From NCBI GenBank assembly GCA_012961745.1, contig DTYT01000145.1, positions 1-9,423 of the forward strand: a stretch of 9,423 bases of DNA. The letters are read 5' to 3'. How positions within the stretch are numbered: the stretch's first letter is position 1; each line of letters opens with the position of its first letter. Shown piece after piece: positions 1-6,017 of this stretch. The DNA comes from Kiritimatiellia bacterium. GTDB taxonomy: Bacteria > Verrucomicrobiota > Kiritimatiellia > B70-G9. Under the pieces are notes generated by a model. The model was not told the DNA's origin. It made no database searches and saw nothing but the letters and a program-made list of their open reading frames with translations. Both the position numbers and the translations under genes were made by a program.

Positions 1-1
1 C

Positions 2-193
2 AGATCGTATCTTGTTCTCATGCCCGTCGTTGATCTCGCCGGCGGCAGGCGAGTGCGATCCTTTTCCGGATCGATGACTTGGGATACCACGGATGGTTGG
101 GTGGTCAAGCCAAATGCCGAGCTTGAAGGCCGCCGAGACGCGGACCTCCTACGCTTTCGCGACCGGTTGCTGAAGCCCGCAACCGGGGATTGA
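2..193 (+). CDS. Possible C-terminal fragment of an upstream gene (unrecognised)
   Basis: This frame is open from the left edge of the window for 63 codons and ends at a TGA at 191-193. The translation starts RSYLVLMPVVDLAGG and ends with a charged helix-like tail (DADLLRFRDRLLKPATGD). It has a reasonable residue balance, with mixed hydrophobic, aromatic and acidic residues and no run of Arg, Ala or Gly, unlike the other open frames nearby. Third codon positions are moderately GC-rich. I do not recognise a family. It could equally be a chance open frame, because stop codons are rare in DNA this GC-rich. No terminator is visible after it; the GGGA/TCCC mini-hairpin at 186-197 lacks a T-run. 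Confidence 0.35.
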   Translation, partial: RSYLVLMPVVDLAGGRRVRSFSGSMTWDTTDGWVVKPNAELEGRRDADLLRFRDRLLKPATGD

Positions 194-286
194 TCCCAAA
201 ACGGGCGTGCTGTGGCTGAGGTGCGCAGCGCGCAACGATGCGGCTCTTCCCGTGCCCGGTCCAGCCGGCATCGGGTCGGACTGCGG

Positions 287-324
287 CCGAGCTCCGGCGC
301 ACCGACGGGGGACCGGAGCTGCGG
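287..324. repeat. Inverted repeat / stem-loop
   Basis: AGCTCCGG at 290-297 pairs perfectly with CCGGAGCT at 313-320. CCG at 287-289 pairs with CGG at 322-324, leaving G321 bulged. This gives an 11-bp stem with a 15-nt loop. No T-run follows, so it is not an intrinsic terminator. Stems of this size can arise by chance in very GC-rich DNA. Confidence 0.45.
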
Positions 325-377
325 GGCGGGGGAGCGGTCCGTCATTGGTGGCTACCGGGAACAGATAGATGGCCCTT

Positions 378-402
378 GGCGGCGCCGCCGCGCGCGCGGC
401 GC
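378..402. repeat. Overlapping GC palindromes with alternating CG tract
   Basis: GGCGGCGCCGCC at 378-389 is a perfect 12-bp palindrome. It overlaps a second perfect 14-bp palindrome, GCCGCGCGCGCGGC at 387-400. The second contains a ten-base alternating CG tract (389-398), a sequence class able to adopt Z-DNA or a cruciform under supercoiling. Whether it has any role is unknown. Confidence 0.45.
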
Positions 403-485
403 GGGGGATAGGATACGAATTCGATTGTCAGAACCGATAGTCCTGGAGCGCGTGAAAGAGGGCTGCGGGATGCTGAGTCCCACTG

Positions 486-520
486 GCCGGTCGGCGGCCC
501 GCGTCGCAGGGCCGCCCGGC
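486..520. repeat. Strong GC-rich stem-loop
   Basis: GGCGGCCC at 493-500 pairs perfectly with GGGCCGCC at 509-516 around an 8-nt loop. GCCG at 486-489 continues the stem with CGGC at 517-520, after a 3-nt bulge on the left side (490-492). The total is 12 base pairs, nearly all GC. No T-run follows, so it is not a standard terminator. It could be part of a structured 5' leader for the gene at 837, an attenuator-like element, or chance. Confidence 0.5.
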
Positions 521-836
521 TTGGCGATGGCAATCGGCGGGTCGAGGGATGCCGCCGGCGGGGGGTGAAGATGGTAGAAGCTGGAGGGCGCGCTTCTGGT
601 GATTTCCCTGTGATTGGGGAGGATCCGGCCTTTTCTCCATCGGCTTGCTCCTCAGGGCCGGGCGGTCAGGGGTGACCTTCCGTTTCGGGTGGGACGGGTT
701 GTGTGCCGGAGTGGCGATGGGGTCAAGCGCTTCCGCATACCAGTATACGTACCGCTTCGGCGCACAGGGCAAGAGTCTACTGGCATCCCGGATGCTCGGA
801 ATCCGCCGGTAGCGCCAACTGCCGAAGGTACCGACG

Positions 837-2726
837 TTGAAAATGCCCGGGACAGCGAGCCGCTGGGGAGGACTGGTGGCGCTCTTTTGGGGGTGTGCTG
901 CGTTGCAGGCGGGTGCGGATGCGGATGTAGCCCAAGATCCGGGATCGGCTTCGCCGCTTAACCGATCGGTTCGCTTCCTGTGTCAGATGATGGATAGATA
1001 TCACACGCGGTTCGATATCTACAGCGAAGTCGGCGCCGGCGGAAACCATTTCCCCTGTCTGGCGCGGATGCCGCAAGAGGATTCAGGGGCGTGGATGGAC
1101 GTCTGTTGCACGGGAACCGCTCACAGCGGCGGTTCGTCTATTGAATGCGGTTATGAACGGGGAGGCAGCCCTTGGGGAGGATTCTACTTCCTGAACGGAG
1201 TGTTGGGGCCGGGGGACAGGTATCCACAGCAGAACTGGGGCACCGAGCCGGATGCAGGGTATGATCTTACGGGGGCAAAGCGGTTGGTATTCTGGGCGCG
1301 GGGGCGCGACGGGGGAGAACGGGTGGAGTTCTTCTGCGGAGGGGTGGGGTGGAGTGTCGATTTCCGGGGCCGCTCGATTGAGCCGGTGACGAGCTATCCC
1401 GACAGCCTTCCGAAAGTGAGTACGGGATTCATCCGGCTGACGCGGGAGTGGAAAGAATATTCCATAGACTTGCGGGGGATGGATCTCAGCCACGTCATCG
1501 GAGGATTCGGGTGGGTGGTGGACTCGTACCGTAATCGCGGCCGGAAAAGCGTGGTGTTCTACCTGGACGACGTCTGGATCGAGCTTCCGCGGACGGACGC
1601 ATTGCGGTTCATGGCGAGTTTCGAAACCGGTGGCGCACTGGTGGGATTCGACAATGTAATGCGCAATGTAGCCTTTACCTACGACAATGCGATGGCCTTG
1701 ATTGCTTTCCTGGCTGAAGGGGGGCAGGATTCCCGCCGCAGGGCCCGCATACTGGCCGACAGCCTGGTCTACGCGGCGTACCACGACCGCGGTTCTTCCG
1801 GAGTACGCTTACGTAACGCGTACATGTGCGGCGACCTGCAGACCTTTCCGGGGTGGGGACTCAAGAACGGAGACCCGGTCGCCCGATTGCCGAACTTCTG
1901 GGACTGCCGGGATCAGGAGGTATACGAGGACCGTATGGCGGTCAGCAGTTACGCCGGCAACGTGGCATGGGCGATGATAGCTTTGCTTGCCGCTCACCGG
2001 CATCTGGGTGACGTGGAATACCTTCGATGTGCCGCGGACCTCGGGCAGTGGGTAGTGGAAGTCTGCCGCGACGAGCGAGGTGCGGCTGGGTTCTGCGGCG
2101 GAATCGAAGGCTGGGAGACCGGCCTGCAGCGGGTGGGCTGGAAGGCTACCGAGCACAATCTTGACCTGATGGTGGCGTTTTACCGGCTGGCTGCAGCTAC
2201 CGGCGACCGCAGTTGGCTTCGATATGCCCGGGAGGCGGAATCCTTCGTGGAATCCATGTGGGACGGACGGGAGGGGAAGTTCTGGACGGGGACCCTGGAA
2301 GATGGGATCACGATCAACACGAATGTTGTTCCCCTCGATGTTCAGACGTGGAGTGTGTTGGCATTCGGAGCCGGTATCAACGGGGCGGCGGTATGTATCG
2401 ACTATGCGCTGAGCCACCATGTGTGCGGCGGGGGCGTGGACTTCAATCGGGACTGTGACGGTATCTGGTACGAAGGGACCGCCCAACTGGCGCTGGCGGC
2501 ACTTCAACTCGGCCGGACGGGGCTCTTCGAGCGGATGCTTGCAACGATTGAGGCAGCGCAACTCGAGAGCGGGGCCGTGCCGGCGGCCTCGGTTGACGGT
2601 CTGACGACCGGATTCAAGGTGAGCGTGGAAGGGAACCCCGACTGGGTGTACTACCACCGGGGGCATGTGGGTGCGACGGCGTGGTATGTCCTGGCCCGCC
2701 TGGGGGTCAATCCCTTCTGGTTTTGA
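837..2726 (+). CDS. Exported six-hairpin (alpha/alpha barrel) protein with N-terminal sugar-binding-like sandwich
   Basis: This is a 629-residue secreted protein, probably acting on or binding a carbohydrate. The TTG start at 837 is preferred because GAAGG at 824-828 lies 8 nt upstream; ATG at 843 is the in-frame alternative with poorer spacing (14 nt). Residues 1-29 form a signal peptide: Lys2 and Arg9, a hydrophobic core GLVALFWGCAAL, and cleavage near ALQA or GADA. Residues about 55-265 are rich in beta-strand, Trp, Gly and Cys, resembling a galactose-binding-like or CBM-type jelly roll. Residues about 270-625 are helical, with features of a six-hairpin glycosidase-like fold: WDCRDQEVYEDR (from 355), GNVAWAMIALLAAHRHLGD, and TEHNLDL with Glu439, His440 and Asp443. 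I know similar unnamed bacterial proteins but cannot assign a GH family, substrate or catalytic acid. A Cys at residue 20 is not in a proper lipobox. The kinase gene follows on the same strand. Confidence 0.85.
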   Translation: MKMPGTASRWGGLVALFWGCAALQAGADADVAQDPGSASPLNRSVRFLCQMMDRYHTRFDIYSEVGAGGNHFPCLARMPQEDSGAWMDVCCTGTAHSGGSSIECGYERGGSPWGGFYFLNGVLGPGDRYPQQNWGTEPDAGYDLTGAKRLVFWARGRDGGERVEFFCGGVGWSVDFRGRSIEPVTSYPDSLPKVSTGFIRLTREWKEYSIDLRGMDLSHVIGGFGWVVDSYRNRGRKSVVFYLDDVWIELPRTDALRFMASFETGGALVGFDNVMRNVAFTYDNAMALIAFLAEGGQDSRRRARILADSLVYAAYHDRGSSGVRLRNAYMCGDLQTFPGWGLKNGDPVARLPNFWDCRDQEVYEDRMAVSSYAGNVAWAMIALLAAHRHLGDVEYLRCAADLGQWVVEVCRDERGAAGFCGGIEGWETGLQRVGWKATEHNLDLMVAFYRLAAATGDRSWLRYAREAESFVESMWDGREGKFWTGTLEDGITINTNVVPLDVQTWSVLAFGAGINGAAVCIDYALSHHVCGGGVDFNRDCDGIWYEGTAQLALAALQLGRTGLFERMLATIEAAQLESGAVPAASVDGLTTGFKVSVEGNPDWVYYHRGHVGATAWYVLARLGVNPFWF

Positions 2727-2871
2727 CTGTTGTTGCAGAGCCGGTTCGCTGCGAGGAAGCGTGCCCTCCCGCGCGGTTTCATGAGTTCTCCCAGGTTCCG
2801 GGACCCGCCGCAAGTAGGTGATGGGGGGTTGCCTGGGTGTGATAGTATTTGAGTGGATGGCAGGCTACGGG

Positions 2872-5800
2872 ATGTCGGCGAAAAGGAAGAGGAGAAAGAC
2901 CGTAAGGCAGAAGTTGGAATCCATTGTGCGCCGGAGTACCCGTCGCGCGCAGGTTGATGCGGGTGGAGGTCCGGTCCGGTTCACTTTGGAGGGGCGACTG
3001 CAGGACGGCTGGCACAAGTACGAGATCGGAGAGGTGATCGCTGAAGGGGGTATGGGGGTGGTTCGCCTGGCGGAGGACAAGAATTCCCGCCGGGTTGTCG
3101 CAATCAAGATCCTTCCCAAGTACGAGGATGCGGACGAGCAGGACTTCCTGCGGTTCATCGAAGAGGCCCAGATCACCTCTCAGTTGGAACATCCCAACAT
3201 TATTCCATTTTATGAATTGGGATGTGATCCCGAAGGCAACGCCTATTACACCATGAAATACATGCGGGGCCTTACGCTGGCGGATATTCTGGAGGGCATC
3301 CGGGACGCGGAGGGTGAGCACCGCCGGCTCTTGGAACGTTTTCCGTTGCGTCGGCTGCTGGAGATTTTCTGCCACGTTTGCGACGCGATCAGCTTTGCTC
3401 ACTCCCGCCGGGTGGTTCACCGGGATCTCAAGCCGGAGAACATTATTGTGGGAGATTTTGGAGAGGTGGTGGTCATGGACTGGGGGCTGGCGAAGGTCAT
3501 TACGCCGGAAATGGCCCAGGCACCGCCCGTGGATACCCGTTACGCAGCGGATACCGCCGAGATGGCCGGGGACCTGATGGTGAAGACCGATCGGGTGGAG
3601 CCCGGGTTCCGAACCATGAGTGGAAGGGTGCTTGGCACTCCAGGATTCATGGCTCCCGAGATGGTTCGTGAGCGCGGCCGGGAAGCCGGGTTCGCCGCGG
3701 ACATCTATTCCCTGGGTGCGGTTCTGTATTCCATCCTGGTTCTGCGGCCCCCGGTTTCCGGCAGGGATGTATACGATGTGATTCGGAAAGTCGTGGAGGG
3801 CCAGATCGTGCCGCCTGCCGGGCGGGCGGAACGGCTCGCGCTGAAGGGGCGCGTCCTGCCGCACCTGCCGGATGGGCGTGTGCCCGAGTATCTTTCCGAG
3901 GTTTGCATGCGCGCACTCTCGGTCGATCCGGCGCGGCGCCAGGCGTCGGCACGCGGGCTGCGGGAAGAAATCGGTGCGTGGCTCGAAGGCCGGGCGTGGA
4001 ATCTGGTGGCCCGGGAGGACTTCGTGGACGACTCCTTCTTGAGGCGCTGGAAGCCCTTGGGCTGCAATTACGAAAGGACGAAAGGGGCTCTGCGGTTGTT
4101 CGGCGGGGAAAGAGAGGTGCTGCTGTTCCGGAAAAAGGTGCGGGGTGATGTCCGCATAGAGTTCGAGTGCCGACTCGAAGGTCCCTATCTGGATGATCTC
4201 GGCTGTTTCATCAGAGGTCTGGAAGAAGCCGGTTCTGATCTGGCGATCCCGCAGACCGGCTACGAGTTCAAGTTCGGCGGCTACGAAAATACCATGGATG
4301 TTCTTATCAGGGGTAACCAGCGGCTGTGGAGCAGGCTGGATTCCCCCCTCAAGGAGGGGCGGACTTACCGGGTAGCGTGTGAGGCGGTGGGCAGCCTGCT
4401 GCGGATGGAAGTTGACGGTGAGGAGATTTTCGCGGTGGAGGACCCCGAACCGCTTTCGGGAATCGAACGGACCGCGATCGGGCTGCAGACGTGGCGCACC
4501 TCCATCAATTACTACTCTATTCGGGTATACACGCGCGGGTCTCCTTGGACCAGAGACGTTCTGGAACTGGCGGAACAGCAGTTGTTGAAAGGAAGATACC
4601 ACACCGCGCGCGACCTGTTTGCCGAAGTTATCGAGTCGGTTCCCGATGAGCAGCGTCGTAGGAGGGCGCGTCACGGGTATCGTGTCAGTACCCGGCGCAT
4701 GCGCCTGCAGCAGCGCCTTCCCCAAATCCGGCGCGAGCTGGCGGAGGCGTGGGGTACCGAGGATTTCACCATTGGTATCCAGGGTGATGGGCTCGAGGTA
4801 GACGTTTCCGAGTGCGGAGTCGGCGATCTGGGCGCGCTGGACGGTCTGCCGGTGCGCAGTCTGCATTGTGCGGGCAACAATATCGGGTCGCTGGAGCCGC
4901 TGCGCTCCCTGCCCTTGGAGTTCCTGGATTGCAGTGCGAACCCGATCTACGATCTAGCGCCCTTGGCGGAGTTGAGACTTCATACGCTGATCTGTGAAGA
5001 TTGCCGCATCCGCAGTCTGGAGCCGTTGAGGAACGCGCCCCTGGCTTTGCTGAATGTTGCGGGCAATCCAGTGGGAACCCTGAAATCCTTGGAAAGGACC
5101 GGGCTTTCGTGGCTGTGCTGCAGTAATTGTGGCCTGCGGAGCCTTGACCCGCTACGCGGCATGCCGTTGGGCACCCTCTATTGTGACGGGAATCTCATAG
5201 ATGACCTCTCGCCCTTGTCGGGCCTGCCGCTGCGGGTGCTGCATTGCAACTACAACAGCATCGTGTCCCTGGTTCCTCTGAAGGGGTTGCGGCTGACCAC
5301 GTTGCATTGCGCGGGGAACTTGGTGGAGGATGTAGGCCCGCTGAAGGACATGCCTTTGTCGGTACTGTGTTGCAACTGGAACCGGATCGAAGACGTGGAC
5401 GTATTGTCCGAGCTGCCGCTTTCCGTCCTGCTGTGCGCCGGCAACCCGCTGAAGCGCTTCCACAAGGTGGCCCGCCGGCCCCCCTATACCTTTCATTTCG
5501 AGTCCGAGTCGGTGCCCGAAAGAGACCTGGAGTGGCTGCGGAATACTTGGGCGCGCGATTTCCGGTACGCGCATCACGCTCGTGAGGTGGAAGTGCTCCT
5601 GGCGGTACGGCGCGGCAACCAGAGCCTTATCAGAGAGCTGGCGCACAAGTTCCGGGATGCGGAGTATATCCATGTTCCATTGTACGTGAGCTGGGAGGAC
5701 GCCTCGCGGATCGCTCGCCGGCTGGGGGGGGATCTCCTGGTCGTCCGCGACGCGGAAGAGAATGAGTTTGTGGCGTCTCTTTTCCCGCGGGGATGCTGGT

Positions 5801-5988
5801 TCTGGATGGGATTGGTGCGGAGCGCGGGGAGGCTATCATGGGTGGACGGAAGTCCGTGCGACTATACCAATTTCATCACTCCGGTTCCGAAACTGCGCGA
5901 CGGCCCCAAGGTTTTCGCTTCCAGCGGTTGGAGCTGCGACGCCGCCCCGGAGGCGCGCAATCCTTTTATGATCAAGTGGACGCGCTGA
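2872..5988 (+). CDS. Multidomain Ser/Thr protein kinase with LRR and C-type-lectin-like domains
   Basis: This is a 1038-residue signalling protein counted from ATG 2872 (AGG 7 nt upstream, basic N-terminus MSAKRKRRK). GTG 2818 and ATG 2821 are in-frame alternatives with no better ribosome site. Residues about 50-369 are a Hanks-type kinase: Gly-loop AEGGMG at 57-62, Lys79 in VAIK, HRDLKPEN with Asp185, DWG at 203-205 instead of DFG, GTPGFMAPE with Glu263, then the tail GAWLEGR. Residues about 382-557 form a concanavalin-like beta sandwich of the DUF1080 (3-keto-disaccharide hydrolase) type. A TPR-like helical pair follows at about 561-600. Residues 659-868 are ten 21-residue leucine-rich repeats. 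Residues about 930-1038 form a C-type-lectin-like domain (SWEDASRIARRLGGDLLVV, then FWMGL and LSWVDGS). There is no signal peptide or transmembrane segment, so all domains are probably cytoplasmic. The kinase looks active by its Lys, Asp and Glu. The ligand and targets are unknown. Confidence 0.9.
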   Translation: MSAKRKRRKTVRQKLESIVRRSTRRAQVDAGGGPVRFTLEGRLQDGWHKYEIGEVIAEGGMGVVRLAEDKNSRRVVAIKILPKYEDADEQDFLRFIEEAQITSQLEHPNIIPFYELGCDPEGNAYYTMKYMRGLTLADILEGIRDAEGEHRRLLERFPLRRLLEIFCHVCDAISFAHSRRVVHRDLKPENIIVGDFGEVVVMDWGLAKVITPEMAQAPPVDTRYAADTAEMAGDLMVKTDRVEPGFRTMSGRVLGTPGFMAPEMVRERGREAGFAADIYSLGAVLYSILVLRPPVSGRDVYDVIRKVVEGQIVPPAGRAERLALKGRVLPHLPDGRVPEYLSEVCMRALSVDPARRQASARGLREEIGAWLEGRAWNLVAREDFVDDSFLRRWKPLGCNYERTKGALRLFGGEREVLLFRKKVRGDVRIEFECRLEGPYLDDLGCFIRGLEEAGSDLAIPQTGYEFKFGGYENTMDVLIRGNQRLWSRLDSPLKEGRTYRVACEAVGSLLRMEVDGEEIFAVEDPEPLSGIERTAIGLQTWRTSINYYSIRVYTRGSPWTRDVLELAEQQLLKGRYHTARDLFAEVIESVPDEQRRRRARHGYRVSTRRMRLQQRLPQIRRELAEAWGTEDFTIGIQGDGLEVDVSECGVGDLGALDGLPVRSLHCAGNNIGSLEPLRSLPLEFLDCSANPIYDLAPLAELRLHTLICEDCRIRSLEPLRNAPLALLNVAGNPVGTLKSLERTGLSWLCCSNCGLRSLDPLRGMPLGTLYCDGNLIDDLSPLSGLPLRVLHCNYNSIVSLVPLKGLRLTTLHCAGNLVEDVGPLKDMPLSVLCCNWNRIEDVDVLSELPLSVLLCAGNPLKRFHKVARRPPYTFHFESESVPERDLEWLRNTWARDFRYAHHAREVEVLLAVRRGNQSLIRELAHKFRDAEYIHVPLYVSWEDASRIARRLGGDLLVVRDAEENEFVASLFPRGCWFWMGLVRSAGRLSWVDGSPCDYTNFITPVPKLRDGPKVFASSGWSCDAAPEARNPFMIKWTR
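4846..5475 (+). repeat. Ten tandem 63-nt (21-residue) leucine-rich repeats in the kinase gene
   Basis: Ten consecutive units of exactly 63 nt encode residues 659-868. The consensus is LPLxxLxCxxNxIxSLxPLxx, in the style of Treponema/SDS22-like bacterial LRRs. Units start with LPVRSLHCAGN, LPLEFLDCSAN, LRLHTLICEDC, APLALLNVAGN, TGLSWLCCSNC, MPLGTLYCDGN, LPLRVLHCNYN, LRLTTLHCAGN, MPLSVLCCNWN and LPLSVLLCAGN. Nine of the ten carry Cys at position 8 and eight carry Asn at position 11. A partial cap (GLEVDVSECGVGDLGALDG) precedes the first unit. The repeats diverge at DNA level, so they are old, not a recently expanded array. LRRs of this kind form a curved protein-binding solenoid. Confidence 0.9.
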
Positions 5989-6017
5989 CGGCTCTTTCTT
6001 GTCCGCTCAGTTTTTTT
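5985..6017 (+). terminator. Intrinsic terminator of the kinase gene
   Basis: CTGACGG at 5985-5991 pairs with CCG-C-TCAG at 6003-6010, with C6006 bulged. This gives a 7-bp stem around an 11-nt loop. It is followed immediately by seven T residues at 6011-6017. The stem includes the kinase stop codon (5986-5988). The T-run and the right arm lie inside the convergent mtnP gene, whose stop and final Lys and Asn codons they encode on the other strand. No T-run follows the hairpin on the minus strand, so it should work only for plus-strand transcripts. Confidence 0.6.

Larger units (their letters stand above)
194..836. other. Non-coding region with GC-rich stem-loops
   Basis: This roughly 640-nt stretch contains no reading frame that looks like a protein. 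The longest open frames (for example 212-568 on the plus strand) translate to Arg/Gly/Ala/Ser-rich strings without domain character, and the 614-961 frame runs over the start of the next gene. Several inverted repeats are visible: TGCGC/GCGCA at 222-234, an 11-bp stem at 287-324, GC palindromes at 378-402, and a 12-bp stem at 486-520. I recognise no known riboswitch, tRNA or small RNA. No good sigma-70 promoter is evident: TATACG at 744-749 resembles a -10 box but has no matching -35. The region may be a long structured leader for the gene at 837, or plain intergenic DNA. Confidence 0.5.

Noticed and set aside
212..568. A 118-codon plus-strand frame in the gene-free region
   Set aside because: Its product is Arg/Gly/Ala/Ser rich, covers GC palindromes and stem-loops, and has no convincing ribosome site or domain.
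744..749. TATACG as a -10 box for the gene at 837
   Set aside because: No acceptable -35 hexamer lies 16-18 nt upstream, so I do not call a promoter.
837..930. Lipoprotein signal on the exported protein (Cys at residue 20)
   Set aside because: The residues before this Cys (Phe-Trp-Gly) do not fit a lipobox. Ala-x-Ala-type cleavage sites follow at residues 25-29.
1809..2813. A 334-codon open frame on the minus strand
   Set aside because: It is antisense to the exported six-hairpin protein and shows no recognisable domain.
2779..4866. A 695-codon open frame on the minus strand
   Set aside because: It is antisense to the kinase gene, whose domains are unmistakable. The translation is rich in Pro, His, Arg and Gln without domain character, as expected for the mirror of a GC-biased coding strand.
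5659..5985. The lectin-like domain as a target of a diversity-generating retroelement
   Set aside because: CTLDs are known variable-protein scaffolds, but no reverse transcriptase or template repeat is present in the window, and the C-terminal codons are not Asn/adenine rich.
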